Shown: positions 43,188-56,285, numbered from the stretch's first letter. The stretch is 64,000 bases of DNA from Lachnospiraceae bacterium JC7 (GCA_000513555.1 ALYD01000014.1:27286-91285), one strand, 5' to 3'. Program-made: numbers and translations. Notes: generated by a model not told the origin, from the letters alone.

Positions 43188-44381
43188 TTACTCGATGATA
43201 GAGATAACTCTTCCTGATCCTACAGTTCTACCACCCTCACGGATAGCGAAACGAAGACCCTCTTCCATAGCTACTGGGTGGATGAGCTCTACAGTCATCT
43301 CTGTGTTATCACCAGGCATGCACATCTCTGTACCATCTGGAAGGTGGCAAACACCAGTAACGTCAGTTGTTCTGAAATAGAACTGTGGTCTGTAGTTTGT
43401 GAAGAAAGGAGTATGACGTCCACCTTCATCCTTTGTAAGAACGTAAACCTGAGCCTGGAACTTGCTGTGGCACTTTACAGAACCTGGCTTACAAAGAACC
43501 TGACCTCTCTCGATCTGGTCACGGTTGATACCACGAAGGAGAAGACCTACGTTATCACCAGCCTCAGCGTCATCAAGAGTCTTACGGAACATCTCGATAC
43601 CTGTTACGACTGTCTTCTGAGTCTCCTCAGAGATACCTACTACTTCTACTTCATCGTTAAGGTGAAGAACACCACGCTCTACACGGCCTGTAGCAACTGT
43701 ACCACGACCTGTGATTGTGAATACGTCCTCAACTGGCATAAGGAAAGGCTTATCTGTCTCACGAGCTGGAGCTGGGATGTAAGAATCAACCTGATCCATG
43801 AGCTCAAGAATCTTGTCGCCCCACTCACACTTAGGATCCTCAAGTGCCTTAAGAGCTGAACCACGAACAACTGGGATGTCGTCGCCTGGGAACTCATACT
43901 CGTTAAGAAGGTCTCTAACCTCCATCTCTACGAGCTCAAGAAGCTCAGGGTCATCAACCATATCACACTTGTTAAGGAATACAACGATAGCAGGAACACC
44001 TACCTGACGAGCAAGAAGGATGTGCTCTCTTGTCTGAGCCATAACACCATCAGTAGCAGCAACAACGAGGATAGCACCATCCATCTGTGCAGCACCAGTG
44101 ATCATGTTCTTTACATAGTCAGCGTGGCCCGGGCAGTCAACGTGAGCATAGTGACGGTTTGTTGTCTCGTACTCAACGTGTGCAGAGTTGATTGTGATTC
44201 CTCTTTCTCTCTCCTCTGGTGCCTTATCGATCTGATCGAAAGGAACAGCTGGATCAAGTCCAAGTCTGTCAGCGAGAACTGCTGTGATAGCAGCTGTAAG
44301 AGTTGTTTTACCATGGTCTACGTGACCGATAGTACCGATGTTAACATGTGGCTTAGTTCTTTCGAAATGTGCCTTTGCCAT
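43188..44381 (-). CDS. tuf: Elongation factor Tu
   Basis: Carries aminoacyl-tRNA to the ribosome. G-motifs [17 protein letters not shown] and NKCDMVDD; three-domain EF-Tu of 397 residues ending [10 protein letters not shown]. The start at 44381 follows AGGAGGG and gives the canonical [14 protein letters not shown]; the open frame extends to 44498 without support. Last gene of rpsL-rpsG-fusA-tuf. Confidence 0.99.
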   Translation of the reverse strand: MAKAHFERTKPHVNIGTIGHVDHGKTTLTAAITAVLADRLGLDPAVPFDQIDKAPEERERGITINSAHVEYETTNRHYAHVDCPGHADYVKNMITGAAQMDGAILVVAATDGVMAQTREHILLARQVGVPAIVVFLNKCDMVDDPELLELVEMEVRDLLNEYEFPGDDIPVVRGSALKALEDPKCEWGDKILELMDQVDSYIPAPARETDKPFLMPVEDVFTITGRGTVATGRVERGVLHLNDEVEVVGISEETQKTVVTGIEMFRKTLDDAEAGDNVGLLLRGINRDQIERGQVLCKPGSVKCHSKFQAQVYVLTKDEGGRHTPFFTNYRPQFYFRTTDVTGVCHLPDGTEMCMPGDNTEMTVELIHPVAMEEGLRFAIREGGRTVGSGRVISIIE

Positions 44382-44538
44382 TTTTAAAATCCCTCCTGGA
44401 AAATGTAATACAACGAAAATCATGTCAAGCACCATGCATGCGCTCGCATGCTCCGTGCAGTACATACTGCAAAACTGCTCAGAGTATCCTCTAAGCAATC
44501 AGCATTCATGATTTTAACATTGTTAGATTATTTTATCA

Positions 44539-44582
44539 AGTATTTTTGGGCAATCAGATAGGTTTCTGAGCCCAAAAATACT
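44539..44582. repeat. 13-bp inverted repeat between fusA and tuf
   Basis: AGTATTTTTGGGC/GCCCAAAAATACT perfect stem with a second inner TCAGA/TCTGA stem. It has no T-run on the minus strand, so it may be an RNA-processing or stability element in the fusA-tuf transcript. Closer to tuf a GCATGCG/CGCATGC hairpin also lies in the leader. Confidence 0.55.
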
Positions 44583-44614
44583 GACTTTTTTATATTTTTT
44601 TGAAGAAGTGGTAA

Positions 44615-46735
44615 TTACTTACCGTTTCTCTCCTTGAGAACTGCGTCCTGAACGCTCTTAGGGCACTTCTCATAGTGATCGAAGAACATTGAGTAGTTTG
44701 CACGACCCTGTGTCTTTGAACGAAGGTCTGTTGCATATCCGAACATCTCAGCAAGAGGAACGAAACCGTTAACCTGCTTACCTGAAGGGATGTCCTCCAT
44801 GCTCTCGATACGTCCACGACGAGAGTTAACATCGCCGATAACGTTACCCATGTACTCCTCAGGAGTTACGATCTCAACCTTCATGATAGGCTCAAGAAGA
44901 ACTGGATCTGCCTTCTCCATAGCTGTCTTAAATGCGATTGAACCAGCGAACTCGAATGCACGCTCGTTAGAATCGACATCATGGTATGAACCGTCGTAAA
45001 CGTTAGCGTGGATACCAAGTACAGGATATCCTGCGAGGATACCTGACTGAGCAGCGTTTCTGATACCCTTCTCGATAGCAGGGATGTACTCCTTAGGGAT
45101 AGAACCGCCGACAACAGTTGACTCAAACTTGAAGGTCTCTTCAGCGTTTGCGTCCATAGGCTCGAACTTAACCTTACAATCACCGTACATACCAGAACCA
45201 CCGGACTGGTGAACATAACGGCCCTGTACATCAACAGCCTTTGTAAATGTCTCCTTATAAGCAACCTGAGGAGCACCTACGTTAGCCTCTACGTGGAACT
45301 CACGAAGGAGACGATCAACGATGATCTCAAGGTGAAGCTCACCCATACCAGAAATGATTGTCTGGCCTGTCTCTTCATCAGTTCTTACGCGGAATGTAGG
45401 ATCCTCTTCAGCAAGCTTTGCAAGAGCGTCTGTCATCTTACCCTGTGAAGCCTTGGTCTTAGGCTCGATAGCAACAGAGATAACAGGCTCCGGGAATTCC
45501 ATAGACTCAAGAATGATAGGATGCTGATCATCACAGATAGTATCACCTGTTGTTGTAGTCTTGAAACCTACAGCAGCTGCGATATCACCTGAGAATACCT
45601 CATCAAGCTCCTGTCTCTTGTTTGCATGCATCTGGAGAAGACGTCCAACTCTCTCCTTCTTATCCTTTGTAGAGTTCAGTACATAAGAACCCGTCTTAAG
45701 TGTACCTGAATATACACGGAAATATGCAAGCTTTCCTACGAATGGATCGGTCATGATCTTGAATGCAAGAGCTGAGAATGGAGCAGAATCAGATGATGGT
45801 CTTGAATCCTCATTGCCTTCCATATCTGTACCTGTAACATCAGGAACATCTGTAGGAGCTGGGAGATAATCGATAACAGCATCAAGAAGCTTCTGAACAC
45901 CCTTGTTTCTGTAAGCTGTACCGCAAAGACAAGGAATAGCGTCACCTGCGATTGTAGCCTTACGAAGAGCCTTCTTCATCTCCTCGATTGTAAGCTCGTT
46001 ACCCTCAAGGTACTTCTCCATAAGCTCCTCATCAAGCTCAGCGATCTGCTCTACCATCTTTGTGTGGTACTCATCAGCCTGATCCTTCATGTCTGCAGGA
46101 ACTTCTGTGATCTCGATGTCCTCGCCCTTATCATCCTTATAGTAGTAAGCCTTCATCTCCATAAGGTCGATGAGACCTACGTATGTGTCTTCACGTCCGA
46201 TAGGAATCTGAACCATAACGCAGTTCTTACCAAGACGATCAACGATAGTCTGAACAGAATGGAAGAAGTCAGCACCTACGATATCCATCTTGTTGATGAA
46301 TGCCATTCTAGGTACGTGATATGTATCAGCCTGTCTCCAAACGTTCTCTGACTGTGGCTCTACACCTGACTTAGCATCAAATACACCTACAGCACCATCA
46401 AGTACTCTAAGTGAACGCTCAACCTCAACAGTGAAGTCTACGTGACCCGGAGTATCGATAATGTTGATTCTGTACTCTGGAGCACCAGGAATCTTCTTGT
46501 GCTCGAATTCCTGTGTCCAGTGACAGGTTGTAGCAGCGGATGTGATAGTGATACCACGCTCCTGCTCCTGCTCCATCCAGTCCATTGTTGCTGTACCTTC
46601 ATGTGTATCACCGATCTTGTGATTAACACCTGTATAGAAGAGGATACGCTCTGTCAGTGTAGTCTTACCGGCATCGATATGTGCCATAATACCAATATTT
46701 CTTGTATGATCAAGTGAATATTCTCTGGTAGCCAA
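44615..46735 (-). CDS. fusA: Elongation factor G
   Basis: Translocation GTPase. G-motifs [18 protein letters not shown] and NKMDIVGAD; five-domain EF-G of 706 residues with the conserved end [18 protein letters not shown]. The start codon is TTG at 46735 behind AGGAGG, unusual for such a highly expressed gene; no nearby ATG gives the correct N-terminus. It lies 15 nt after rpsG. Confidence 0.99.
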   Translation of the reverse strand: MATREYSLDHTRNIGIMAHIDAGKTTLTERILFYTGVNHKIGDTHEGTATMDWMEQEQERGITITSAATTCHWTQEFEHKKIPGAPEYRINIIDTPGHVDFTVEVERSLRVLDGAVGVFDAKSGVEPQSENVWRQADTYHVPRMAFINKMDIVGADFFHSVQTIVDRLGKNCVMVQIPIGREDTYVGLIDLMEMKAYYYKDDKGEDIEITEVPADMKDQADEYHTKMVEQIAELDEELMEKYLEGNELTIEEMKKALRKATIAGDAIPCLCGTAYRNKGVQKLLDAVIDYLPAPTDVPDVTGTDMEGNEDSRPSSDSAPFSALAFKIMTDPFVGKLAYFRVYSGTLKTGSYVLNSTKDKKERVGRLLQMHANKRQELDEVFSGDIAAAVGFKTTTTGDTICDDQHPIILESMEFPEPVISVAIEPKTKASQGKMTDALAKLAEEDPTFRVRTDEETGQTIISGMGELHLEIIVDRLLREFHVEANVGAPQVAYKETFTKAVDVQGRYVHQSGGSGMYGDCKVKFEPMDANAEETFKFESTVVGGSIPKEYIPAIEKGIRNAAQSGILAGYPVLGIHANVYDGSYHDVDSNERAFEFAGSIAFKTAMEKADPVLLEPIMKVEIVTPEEYMGNVIGDVNSRRGRIESMEDIPSGKQVNGFVPLAEMFGYATDLRSKTQGRANYSMFFDHYEKCPKSVQDAVLKERNGK

Positions 46736-46750
46736 AGTGTTTTCCTCCTA

Positions 46751-47221
46751 TTAGAATCTGTAGTGCGCGAATGCCTTGTTAGCCTCAGCCATTCTATGCA
46801 TCTCTTCCTTACGCTTAACAGCTGCACCAGTGTTGTTTGCAGCGTCCATGATCTCGTTAGCGAGTCTCTCAGCCTGAGTCTTCTCAGATCTCTTACGTGA
46901 GAACTCTGTAAGCCAACGAAGGCCAAGTGTCTGACGTCTCTCAGGCTTAACCTCCATAGGTACCTGATATGTGGCACCACCGATACGCTTAGCCTTAACT
47001 TCGAGAACAGGCATGATGTTGTTCATAGCCTCTTCAAATACTTCTGTAGCTTCCTTGCCGCTCTTCTCTGCGACAATTTCGAATGCACCATAAACGATCT
47101 TCTGTGCAACACCCTTCTTACCATCAAGCATGATGGAGTTAACAAGCTTTGTTACAATCTTTGAATTGTACATTGGGTCTGCGAGAACGTCTCTGTGCAG
47201 AGTATGTCCTTTACGTGGCAC
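46751..47221 (-). CDS. rpsG: Small ribosomal subunit protein S7
   Basis: 156 residues, full length, with the conserved [19 protein letters not shown] start and [11 protein letters not shown]. It nucleates the 30S head. Start codon is GTG behind AAGGAGGG. The 173-nt space before it (rpsL-rpsG) is where S7 autoregulation acts in other bacteria; no specific structure was assigned here. Confidence 0.98.
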   Translation of the reverse strand: MPRKGHTLHRDVLADPMYNSKIVTKLVNSIMLDGKKGVAQKIVYGAFEIVAEKSGKEATEVFEEAMNNIMPVLEVKAKRIGGATYQVPMEVKPERRQTLGLRWLTEFSRKRSEKTQAERLANEIMDAANNTGAAVKRKEEMHRMAEANKAFAHYRF

Positions 47222-47394
47222 GTTACTTCCCTCCTTAAAAATTTGTTTTTAGATCATCGGTACTCTACGCAACTGCTACCTGTGGTAGTGTTTTGCGAGT
47301 TCATGCGGACAAGGACACACATCTTATTATATAAATAATGAGTTCCATTATCCGTCATTTTAACCATGTCTTTGTTACTTAATGTGGTAAGAAA

Positions 47395-47814
47395 TTACTT
47401 CTTAGCCTTAGGTCTCTTTGCACCGTACTTTGAACGAGCCTGCATTCTGTTTGCTACGCCGGCTGTATCCAGTGTTCCACGGATGATGTGGTATCTTGTA
47501 CCAGGAAGATCCTTAACACGGCCGCCACGAATCATAACAACAGAGTGCTCCTGCAGGTTGTGTCCCTCTCCTGGAATGTATGATGTAACTTCGAAACCGT
47601 TTGAAAGTCTTACTCTGGCGATCTTACGAAGAGCTGAGTTAGGCTTCTTAGGTGTAGCTGTCTTAACAGCTGTACATACACCACGCTTCTGAGGAGCGGA
47701 AATGTTAGTTGCCACCTTCTTTAAAGAGTTGAATCCTTTCTGAAGTGCAGGTGCGGTAGACTTCTTCTTCTGAGAAGTTCTGCCCTTTCTTACTAACTGG
47801 TTAAATGTAGGCAT
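47395..47814 (-). CDS. rpsL: Small ribosomal subunit protein S12
   Basis: 139 residues. Decoding-centre protein with the conserved [17 protein letters not shown] and [14 protein letters not shown]. The streptomycin-site lysines appear wild type. Start ATG behind GAAAGGAG. First gene of the str operon, with its own promoter. Confidence 0.98.
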   Translation of the reverse strand: MPTFNQLVRKGRTSQKKKSTAPALQKGFNSLKKVATNISAPQKRGVCTAVKTATPKKPNSALRKIARVRLSNGFEVTSYIPGEGHNLQEHSVVMIRGGRVKDLPGTRYHIIRGTLDTAGVANRMQARSKYGAKRPKAKK

Positions 47815-47900
47815 TTGGTTCTCCTTTCGTTAGGTTTGTAATATGTATATTTTTTATCCTGAAATATCAAAACAGGACACGCTTTCACGCATGCTTAGCT

Positions 47901-47929
47901 ACTATACTTCAATCAATTTTTGTTGTCAA
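47901..47929 (-). promoter_or_regulatory. Promoter of the str operon (rpsL-rpsG-fusA-tuf)
   Basis: TTGACA, 17-bp spacer, TATAGT on the minus strand, about 85 nt before rpsL. Confidence 0.85.
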
Positions 47930-47949
47930 TTGAATTTATATATTTTTTA

Positions 47950-47992
47950 TGGAATGGAAAAGACCGGCAGGTCTGTGCCCACCGGTCTTTTC
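47950..47992 (-). terminator. Terminator after rpoC
   Basis: Stem AAAAGACCGG/CCGGTCTTTT with a 14-nt loop; the T-run is part of the stem. It separates rpoBC from the str operon. Confidence 0.85.
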
Positions 47993-48009
47993 TTATTAAT
48001 TCACTTTAA

Positions 48010-48189
48010 CTGTAAAAGTACGGATTGCTTCGCACTTCGTGCTCCCGCAATCCTAAGCAGTATTCGGAAATCGCTCCACTCATTTCATTCGTGTAGCTTT
48101 TTTCCTCATACCTGCTTTGGTCGTCCGATGTCTGCTCGGGCTTGCCTGCAAGCAGTCAGCCCGGCAGCCGCCCTCCGACACTTTTACAG
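48010..48189. repeat. 180-bp segment with 10-bp terminal inverted repeats at the rpoC 3' end
   Basis: CTGTAAAAGT at 48010 and ACTTTTACAG at 48180 flank a G/C-rich stretch with internal hairpins (GGATTG/CAATCC; GCTCGGGCT/AGCCCGGC). The right repeat includes the rpoC stop codon. It could be a small insertion or just a structured 3' UTR. No gene inside. Confidence 0.4.
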
Positions 48190-51100
48190 TATATTGTTCT
48201 TCTGGTTCTCGATTCTGTGGCGAGCTGCGATTCTCTCTACGCCCTCGGCATCGATGTCGAATGCCTCATCAGGTGTGAAGAGCTGCTCTGTCTCATCCTC
48301 GATATCTTCCATATCCTGTGAAAGTTCAACGTTTCTATAACGCTTCATACCTGTACCTGCAGGAATGAGCTTACCGATGATAACGTTCTCCTTGAGACCA
48401 ACGAGGTTATCTCTCTTTCCATTGATAGCAGCCTCGGTAAGAACCTTGGTTGTCTCCTGGAAGGATGCAGCTGACAGGAAGGAATCTGTTGCAAGAGATG
48501 CCTTGGTGATACCAAGCATGATTCTTGTTCCTTCTGCAGGCTTCTTGCCCTCTGCGATAAGTCTCTCGTTCTCGTCCTCGAAGTCAAGGCGGTCAACTGT
48601 TGTGCCAGGGATAAAGTTAGAATCACCGGACTCGTTGATACGCTCCTTCTTCATCATCTGATGAACGATCATCTCGATATGTCTATCCTGGATCTCAACA
48701 CCCTGCAGACGGTATACTCTCTGAACTTCAGAGATCATGTAATCCTGTACTGCCTTTGTGCCCTTGATCTTCAGGAGATCATGAGGATTGATTGAACCCT
48801 CTGTAAGTACATCACCGGCCTCAAGAACCTGACCGTTCTGTACCTTAAGTCTGGAACCGTAAGGGATAAGGTATGTCTTTGACTGAGCACTCTGTGCATC
48901 GGTAACAACAACCTCTCTCTTCTTGGCTGTTTCCTTGATCTCAACCACACCGGGGATTTCTGTAAGGATAGCAAGACCCTTTGGCTTACGAGCCTCGAAA
49001 AGCTCTTCGACTCTAGGAAGACCCTGTGTGATATCTCCACCGGCTACACCACCGGTATGGAAGGTTCTCATGGTAAGCTGTGTACCAGGCTCACCGATTG
49101 ACTGAGCGGCGATGATACCAACTGCCTCACCGATCTGAACAGGCTGTCCTGTTGCAAGGTTAGAACCGTAGCACTTAGCACATACACCATTCTTTGAACG
49201 GCATGTAAGGACTGTTCTGATCTTGACTGTCTTGCGACCCATCTTATTGAGAGCGTTGATAACACGCGGTGCACGCTTAGGTGTAACCATGTGATCAGCC
49301 TTAACGATAACCTTTCCTGTCTCAGGATCTGCGATATCCTCAGCGATATAACGTCCGGTAATACGATCCTGAAGTGACTCGATCTTCTCCTGACCATCAG
49401 AAAGTTCTGAGATCTCAAGGAACGGGATCTTGTCCTTATCAGCTGCACAGTCAAGCTCACGGATGATGAGATCCTGTGTAACGTCAACCATTCGACGTGT
49501 AAGGTATCCGGAATCGGCTGTACGAAGCGCTGTATCTGAAAGTCCCTTACGAGCACCGTGAGCAGAAATGAAGTACTCGAGTACGTCAAGACCTTCACGG
49601 AAGTTTGACTTGATAGGGAGCTCGATTGTACGTCCTGTTGTATCTGCCATGAGTCCACGCATACCGGCGAGCTGCTTGATCTGCTTATCAGATCCTCGTG
49701 CTCCGGAATCCGCCATCATGAAGATGTTGTTGTACTTATCGAGACCTGAAAGCAGGTCATGTGTAAGCTGGTCATCAGTCTTCTTCCATGTATCGATAAC
49801 TTCCTGATATCTCTCTTCCTCAGTCACGAGACCACGTCTGTAGTTACGTGCGATCTTGTCAACTGTCTTCTGAGCTTCATCAAGGAGCTGCTGCTTGGAA
49901 GCAGGCACTGTCATATCTGAAATTGAAACGGTCATAGCTGCGATGGTTGACTGCTGATAGCCCATTGCCTTGATGTCATCGAGGCTGAGTGCTGTCTGAG
50001 TTGCGCCATGTACGTCCATGATCTTTTCAAGGATCTTCTTAAGGTTCTTCTTCTTTACGATCTCATCGATCTCAGGAAGGATCTCGTTTCCAGGGATGGA
50101 ACGATCTACAAATCCAAGATCCTGCGGGATGATCTCATTAAAGATAAGACGACCTACAGTTGTGTTGATAACACCCTCAACGATTCTCTCGGTGCCATCC
50201 TCGTTCTTAAGAGCCTTCTTTATACGACACTTAATCCTTGTGTGCATGGTGATATAACCATTTTCCTTAGCAAGGATAGCCTCGTTGATGCTCTTGAAGA
50301 ACATGCCTTCGTTTGGCTCGCCCGGTCTCTCCTGTGTGATGTAGTAGATACCGAGTACCATATCCTGTGAAGGAACGGCAACAACACCACCGTCTGAAGG
50401 CTTCAAAAGGTTGTTAGGAGCAAGCAGCATGAATCTGCACTCTGCCTGAGCTTCCTGTGTAAGTGGAAGGTGGATAGCCATCTGGTCTCCATCGAAGTCC
50501 GCGTTGAACGCAGCACATACCAGTGGATGAAGTCTGATAGCCTTACCTTCTACGAGTGTAGGCTCGAAAGCCTGGATACCAAGTCTGTGAAGTGTCGGAG
50601 CACGGTTCAGCATAACCGGGTGACCCTTGATCACACCCTCAAGGATGTCCCAAACCTGAGGATCAAGTCTCTCTACCATCTTCTTGGCATTCTTAATGTT
50701 ATGAGCCTTACCTGTGTTTACAAGCTCCTTCATTACGAAAGGCTTGAAAAGCTCAAGAGCCATCTCCTTAGGAACACCGCACTGGTAGATCTTAAGGTCA
50801 GGTCCTACGACGATAACAGAACGTCCTGAGTAGTCAACACGCTTACCGAGAAGGTTCTGTCTGAAACGTCCCTGCTTACCCTTTAACATATCTGAAAGTG
50901 ACTTCAGAGCTCTGTTTCCCGGGCCTGTTACAGGACGTCCGCGACGACCGTTATCGATAAGAGCATCAACAGCTTCCTGAAGCATACGCTTCTCGTTTCG
51001 TACGATGATCTCAGGTGCGCCAAGCTCGAGAAGACGGGCAAGACGGTTGTTTCTGTTAATGATTCTTCTGTAAAGATCGTTAAGATCAGATGTAGCAAAA

Positions 51101-51864
51101 CGTCCACCGTCAAGCTGTACCATAGGACGGAGATCAGGTGGAATAACAGGAAGCTGTGTAAGGATCATCCACTCAGGAAGGTTTCCTGATGAACGGAATG
51201 CCTCTACAACCTCAAGTCTCTTAACGATTCTTGTTCTCTTCTGGCCTGAAGCATTGTCAAGCTCCTGGCGAAGATCTGCATACTCCTTCTCAAGGTCGAT
51301 ACCACGGAGAAGCTCGAGAACAGCCTCGGCACCCATTCCTGCACGGAATGAACCGTATCCATACTGCTCAACAGCATCTCTGTACTCCTTCTCGGAAAGT
51401 ACCTGCTTGTACTCAAGCTGAGTCTCGCCCTTGTCAAGTACGATATAACTTGCGAAATAAAGAACTCTCTCAAGGATTCTGGGGCTGATATCAAGTATCA
51501 GACCCATCCTTGAAGGAATACCCTTAAAATACCAGATGTGGGAAACAGGAGCTGCAAGAGCAATATGTCCCATTCTCTCACGTCTTACGGAGGACTTTGT
51601 TACCTCAACACCGCAGCGGTCACATACAACACCCTTATAACGGATCTTCTTGTACTTTCCGCAGTGGCACTCCCAGTCTTTAACCGGTCCAAAAATACGC
51701 TCACAGAAAAGTCCGTCCTTCTCAGGCTTAAGAGTTCTGTAGTTGATAGTCTCAGGCTTTTTTACTTCGCCATGAGACCACTCCAGAATCTTTTCCGGAG
51801 AGGCGAGGCCGATCTTGATTGAATCAAACTGAACAGGCTCATTTATTTTATCAAGCTGTGCCAT
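48184..51864 (-). CDS. rpoC: DNA-directed RNA polymerase subunit beta'
   Basis: 1226 residues. It has the N-terminal zinc site ([20 protein letters not shown]), the catalytic Mg loop [10 protein letters not shown], the second Cys cluster [13 protein letters not shown] and the trigger-loop region [19 protein letters not shown]. Start ATG behind TAGGAGG, 13 nt after rpoB. No insertion or break seen. Confidence 0.99.
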   Translation of the reverse strand: MAQLDKINEPVQFDSIKIGLASPEKILEWSHGEVKKPETINYRTLKPEKDGLFCERIFGPVKDWECHCGKYKKIRYKGVVCDRCGVEVTKSSVRRERMGHIALAAPVSHIWYFKGIPSRMGLILDISPRILERVLYFASYIVLDKGETQLEYKQVLSEKEYRDAVEQYGYGSFRAGMGAEAVLELLRGIDLEKEYADLRQELDNASGQKRTRIVKRLEVVEAFRSSGNLPEWMILTQLPVIPPDLRPMVQLDGGRFATSDLNDLYRRIINRNNRLARLLELGAPEIIVRNEKRMLQEAVDALIDNGRRGRPVTGPGNRALKSLSDMLKGKQGRFRQNLLGKRVDYSGRSVIVVGPDLKIYQCGVPKEMALELFKPFVMKELVNTGKAHNIKNAKKMVERLDPQVWDILEGVIKGHPVMLNRAPTLHRLGIQAFEPTLVEGKAIRLHPLVCAAFNADFDGDQMAIHLPLTQEAQAECRFMLLAPNNLLKPSDGGVVAVPSQDMVLGIYYITQERPGEPNEGMFFKSINEAILAKENGYITMHTRIKCRIKKALKNEDGTERIVEGVINTTVGRLIFNEIIPQDLGFVDRSIPGNEILPEIDEIVKKKNLKKILEKIMDVHGATQTALSLDDIKAMGYQQSTIAAMTVSISDMTVPASKQQLLDEAQKTVDKIARNYRRGLVTEEERYQEVIDTWKKTDDQLTHDLLSGLDKYNNIFMMADSGARGSDKQIKQLAGMRGLMADTTGRTIELPIKSNFREGLDVLEYFISAHGARKGLSDTALRTADSGYLTRRMVDVTQDLIIRELDCAADKDKIPFLEISELSDGQEKIESLQDRITGRYIAEDIADPETGKVIVKADHMVTPKRAPRVINALNKMGRKTVKIRTVLTCRSKNGVCAKCYGSNLATGQPVQIGEAVGIIAAQSIGEPGTQLTMRTFHTGGVAGGDITQGLPRVEELFEARKPKGLAILTEIPGVVEIKETAKKREVVVTDAQSAQSKTYLIPYGSRLKVQNGQVLEAGDVLTEGSINPHDLLKIKGTKAVQDYMISEVQRVYRLQGVEIQDRHIEMIVHQMMKKERINESGDSNFIPGTTVDRLDFEDENERLIAEGKKPAEGTRIMLGITKASLATDSFLSAASFQETTKVLTEAAINGKRDNLVGLKENVIIGKLIPAGTGMKRYRNVELSQDMEDIEDETEQLFTPDEAFDIDAEGVERIAARHRIENQKNNIL

Positions 51865-51877
51865 GTATTCCTCCTAA

Positions 51878-54800
51878 TTATTCATCATCGCCGTCTGAGA
51901 AGTCATCGGACTCTGAAACAGCATCACTCTCTGCATAGAAATCATCTGCTGAAGACTCGTCTTCGAAATCATCATCGTCCACAAGTTCTGCAGCGATAGC
52001 TGACTCAAGCTCCAGATCTTCACTGAAAAGCTCAACACCCTGTGCTGCAGCAACAGCATCGTCAGCATTTACAAGCTCTCCGTTCTTGAACTCCTGAGTC
52101 TCATAGCCGTACTGACCATAATTCTCATTCTTCTCGTAACGGCTGTCTCCGCCTGAAAGGAGGCGGTGCATATCCTGATTTGCATCATAGAGCTCTTCCT
52201 TGATCTCGATCTCGTTCTGGTTCTCATCAAGAACACGAACATCAAGACAAAGGGCCTCAAGCTCCTTCAGCATAACCTTGAAGGACTCAGGAACGCCAGG
52301 AGCAGGGATATTCTGTCCCTTGATGATAGCCTCGTAAGTCTTAACACGTCCTGTAACGTCATCGGACTTCATGGTCAGGATCTCCTGAAGTGTATAAGCT
52401 GCACCATACGCCTCGAGGGCCCAAACTTCCATCTCTCCGAAACGCTGTCCACCGAACTGAGCCTTACCACCGAGTGGCTGCTGAGTTACCAGTGAGTACG
52501 GACCTGTTGAACGAGCATGGATCTTATCGTCTACAAGGTGGTGGAGCTTCAGGTAGTGCATGAATCCGATAGATGTCTTGCCATCGAAAGGAAGACCTGT
52601 ACGGCCATCACGAAGCTGAACCTTACCATCTGTACCGATAGGAACACCCTTCCACTCAGCTCTGTGATCGAGGTGAGCTCCCAGGTATTCATAAACTTCA
52701 GGGTCAAGCTCTTCCTTGTGTAACTCAGAGAACTCTTCCCATGACTTGTTAACGTAGTCGTTAGCAAGAATAAGGGTCTGACGGATATCAGGCTCGGTAG
52801 CACCATCAAAGATAGGTGTTGAAACGTCGATACCCAGAACCTTTGCAGCAAGAGAAAGGTGTAACTCGAGGACCTGACCGATGTTCATTCGGGAAGGAAC
52901 GCCGAGAGGGTTAAGTACGATATCAAGAGGACGACCGTTTGGAAGATATGGAAGATCTTCTACAGGAAGAACTCTTGAGCATACACCCTTGTTACCGTGA
53001 CGACCGGCCATCTTATCACCGACACCGATCTTTCTCTTCTGTGCTATATAGATACGAACTGACTCTGAAACTCCAGGAGCAAGCTCGTCTGAATTTTCTC
53101 TTGTAAATACCTTGGCATCTACAACTACACCATAAGCTCCGTGAGGAAGCTTAAGTGATGTATCACGAACTTCACGTGCCTTCTCACCGAAGATAGCACG
53201 AAGAAGTCTTTCCTCTGCAGTAAGCTCTGTCTCTCCCTTAGGAGTAACCTTACCTACGAGGATATCACCGGCACGAACCTCAGCACCGATACGGATGATT
53301 CCGCGCTCATCAAGATTCTTGAGAGCATCCTCACCTACACCAGGAACGTCTGAAGTGATCTCTTCAGGTCCAAGCTTTGTATCACGAGCCTCGCACTCGT
53401 ACTCTTCGATATGGATAGATGTATAAACATCGTTCTGAACGAGCTTCTCTGAAAGGAGAACAGCATCCTCGTAGTTGTAACCTTCCCATGTCATGAAACC
53501 GATGAGAGGGTTCTTTCCTAATGCTATCTCACCCTGACATGTTGAAGGACCGTCAGCGATTACATCGCCTGCCTTAACATGATCGCCTGCAAATACGATA
53601 GGCTTCTGGTTGTAGCAGTTTGACTGGTTGGATCTCATGAACTTTGTGAGCTTATACTCATCACGAGTTCCGTCAGAGTCACGGCGGATAACGATCTTGT
53701 TTGAAGCAGAGATCTCAACTATACCGTCGTACTTGGCTACGCAGCAAACGCCTGAGTCAACAGCTGCCTTTGCAGAGATACCTGTATCAACAGCTGCTCT
53801 CTCAGTAACCATAAGAGGCACGGCCTGACGCTGCATGTTAGATCCCATGAGGGCACGGTTCGCGTCATCGTTCTGAAGGAACGGAATCATGGATGTAGCA
53901 ACTGAGAATACCATCTTAGGTGATACGTCCATAAGATCGATGGAAGCCTTAGGGAATGCCTGTGTAGCCTCTCTGAAACGGCCGGAAACATTGTCATGAA
54001 CAAAGTGTCCTTCCTCGTCAAGCGGCTCGTTAGCCTGAGCTACTACATAGTTATCCTCTTCATCGGCTGCAAGATACTCAACTTCTCTTGTAACCTTAGG
54101 ATTCTTAGGATCCTCCTTGTCTACCTTACGGTATGGAGACTCGATAAATCCGTACTCATTGATCCTTGCGTATGATGCCAGTGAGTTGATAAGACCGATG
54201 TTAGGTCCCTCAGGTGTCTCGATAGGGCACATACGTCCATAGTGTGTATAGTGTACATCTCGAACCTCGAATCCGGCACGATCTCTTGAAAGACCGCCAG
54301 GTCCAAGGGCTGAAAGTCTACGCTTGTGTGTAAGCTCTGACAGAGGGTTGTTCTGATCCATGAACTGTGACAGCTGTGATGAACCGAAGAACTCCTTAAC
54401 AGAAGCAGTTACAGGCTTAATGTTTATAAGACTCTGAGGTGTGATCTCATCGATATCCTGTGTTGCCATACGCTCACGAACAACACGCTCCATACGTGAA
54501 AGACCGATACGGTACTGGTTCTGGAGAAGTTCTCCAACAGCACGGATACGACGGTTTCCGAGATGGTCGATATCATCCTTTGTACCAATCTCCTCCTCGA
54601 GGTGCATGCAGTAGTTGATGGAAGCAAAAATGTCTTCCTTTGTGATGTGCTTAGGAACAAGCTCATGCATATCCTTCATGATAGCGATACGGAGAGCTCT
54701 CTGGTCATCAGCATGCTCCTCCATGAGTCTTGCAAGCTCAGGATAGTAAACGAGCTCATCAGGCTTGTCCTGATCGATGAGGTTCTGCTTCTCTTCGAGA

Positions 54801-56002
54801 GAAAGGTCGTTCCAAAGCTTCTTCTCTGCATCAACGCTGAGCATAGAGTTTGTACGGTCAGCCTGCTTCTGGAAGTACTCTCTTACATGCTCGTACTCCT
54901 TTGACTCCTCGTAATCGATCTCTGCAGCATCGAAAGAAACGTACTTGTCAAGGTTTACTTCCAGAGCTGAAAGTACCTTTACCTTACGTGTAGGACCATC
55001 TATCCATACGTATGGTACTGCTGCATCCTGAATCTCAACAGCCTTTGCATAAGAGATCTGCTCACCGGCAGTTGCGATAACCTCACCTGTTGTCTCATCG
55101 ATAACATCCTCTGCAAGAGTATGTCCCTTGATACGGTTCTTGAAGTGAAGCTTCTTATTAAACTTGTAACGTCCAACCTTAGCAAGATCGTAACGGCGTG
55201 GGTCGAAGAACATACCATTAAGAAGAGAACTTGCAGAGTCTACTGAAAGAGGCTCGCCAGGTCTGATCTTTCTGTAAAGCTCAAGAAGACCGCCCTCATA
55301 ATTCTGTGCCTCCGGCTGCTCCTTTTCGAAAGATGCGATGAGCTTTGGCTCTTCACCGAAAAGGTCAATGATCTCAGCATTGCTGCCGATACCAAGGGCA
55401 CGAATAAATACGGAAACAGGAACCTTACGGGTTCTGTCTACACGTACGAAAAATACGTCATTAGAATCGGTCTCGTACTCGATCCATGCACCACGGTTAG
55501 GAATAACCGTACATGAATAAAGCTCCTTACCGATCTTATCATGGTCTAATCCATAATAGATACCAGGAGAACGAACGAGCTGTGAAACGATAACTCGCTC
55601 TGCACCGTTAATAACAAATGAGCCTGTATCTGTCATCAGAGGCAGATCGCCCATAAATATCTCATGTTCATTGATCTCATCCTTATCCTTGTTGATAAGA
55701 CGAACCTTCACCTTAAGAGGGGCAGCATATGTAGCATCACGCTCCTTGCACTCCTCAATAGAATACTTCTTCTCACCCTCGCAGAGCTTGTAGCCTACGA
55801 ACTCAAGGGAAAGGTGTCCAGCAAAATCCTGGATCGGAGAGATGTCATCAAATGCCTCGCGGAGGCCGTCTGAAAGGAACCACTTGTAGGAATCCTTCTG
55901 GACTTCAATCAGGTTTGGCATCTCAAGCACTTCTTCGTGCTGCGCAAATGTCATTCTGACGTTCTTGCCGTTTTTAACGACACGCATCTTGCTTTTTTCC
56001 AT
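51878..56002 (-). CDS. rpoB: DNA-directed RNA polymerase subunit beta
   Basis: 1374 residues from the ATG at 56002 (GGGGTGA upstream); an in-frame ATG at 56053 lacks a ribosome binding site. The rifampicin region [33 protein letters not shown] is wild-type-like. The conserved C-terminal core is followed by about 105 extra residues, strongly acidic (D/E/S-rich), beyond the usual end. rplJ/rplL are not upstream; rpoBC has its own promoter. Confidence 0.99.
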   Translation of the reverse strand: MEKSKMRVVKNGKNVRMTFAQHEEVLEMPNLIEVQKDSYKWFLSDGLREAFDDISPIQDFAGHLSLEFVGYKLCEGEKKYSIEECKERDATYAAPLKVKVRLINKDKDEINEHEIFMGDLPLMTDTGSFVINGAERVIVSQLVRSPGIYYGLDHDKIGKELYSCTVIPNRGAWIEYETDSNDVFFVRVDRTRKVPVSVFIRALGIGSNAEIIDLFGEEPKLIASFEKEQPEAQNYEGGLLELYRKIRPGEPLSVDSASSLLNGMFFDPRRYDLAKVGRYKFNKKLHFKNRIKGHTLAEDVIDETTGEVIATAGEQISYAKAVEIQDAAVPYVWIDGPTRKVKVLSALEVNLDKYVSFDAAEIDYEESKEYEHVREYFQKQADRTNSMLSVDAEKKLWNDLSLEEKQNLIDQDKPDELVYYPELARLMEEHADDQRALRIAIMKDMHELVPKHITKEDIFASINYCMHLEEEIGTKDDIDHLGNRRIRAVGELLQNQYRIGLSRMERVVRERMATQDIDEITPQSLINIKPVTASVKEFFGSSQLSQFMDQNNPLSELTHKRRLSALGPGGLSRDRAGFEVRDVHYTHYGRMCPIETPEGPNIGLINSLASYARINEYGFIESPYRKVDKEDPKNPKVTREVEYLAADEEDNYVVAQANEPLDEEGHFVHDNVSGRFREATQAFPKASIDLMDVSPKMVFSVATSMIPFLQNDDANRALMGSNMQRQAVPLMVTERAAVDTGISAKAAVDSGVCCVAKYDGIVEISASNKIVIRRDSDGTRDEYKLTKFMRSNQSNCYNQKPIVFAGDHVKAGDVIADGPSTCQGEIALGKNPLIGFMTWEGYNYEDAVLLSEKLVQNDVYTSIHIEEYECEARDTKLGPEEITSDVPGVGEDALKNLDERGIIRIGAEVRAGDILVGKVTPKGETELTAEERLLRAIFGEKAREVRDTSLKLPHGAYGVVVDAKVFTRENSDELAPGVSESVRIYIAQKRKIGVGDKMAGRHGNKGVCSRVLPVEDLPYLPNGRPLDIVLNPLGVPSRMNIGQVLELHLSLAAKVLGIDVSTPIFDGATEPDIRQTLILANDYVNKSWEEFSELHKEELDPEVYEYLGAHLDHRAEWKGVPIGTDGKVQLRDGRTGLPFDGKTSIGFMHYLKLHHLVDDKIHARSTGPYSLVTQQPLGGKAQFGGQRFGEMEVWALEAYGAAYTLQEILTMKSDDVTGRVKTYEAIIKGQNIPAPGVPESFKVMLKELEALCLDVRVLDENQNEIEIKEELYDANQDMHRLLSGGDSRYEKNENYGQYGYETQEFKNGELVNADDAVAAAQGVELFSEDLELESAIAAELVDDDDFEDESSADDFYAESDAVSESDDFSDGDDE

Positions 56003-56162
56003 TGACCGTTCACCCCATTGCGGGTTGACACCCGCTTGATCGTTGTGATTCATAGAAAGATGTGGATTTTCTCAAAATGTGCATTCATCGTTACGAGCAT
56101 TGTATTTCGATGTATCAACATTTCAATGAATCTGGTTATATGTTGCTAATATTTTGCAAGTC

Positions 56163-56184
56163 AAAAAAAGGGCGCACTGAGCCC
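56163..56184 (-). promoter_or_regulatory. Short hairpin with T-run in the rpoB leader
   Basis: GGGC/GCCC stem with a 7-nt loop, followed by TTTTTTT on the minus strand, about 25 nt after the predicted rpoBC start point. The stem is only 4 bp, so weak attenuation is possible but not certain. Confidence 0.35.
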
Positions 56185-56208
56185 ACGACTCCAAAATAAG
56201 TAAAAGAC

Positions 56209-56237
56209 ATTTTACCTCATGGAGTTTACCCAGTCAA
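56209..56237 (-). promoter_or_regulatory. Promoter of rpoBC
   Basis: TTGACT, 17-bp spacer, TAAAAT on the minus strand, giving a leader of about 200 nt before rpoB. Confidence 0.75.
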
Positions 56238-56285
56238 TAGGATGTGAATAATTTAAAAAAAAAATTGTAATAAAAATACTTAAAT

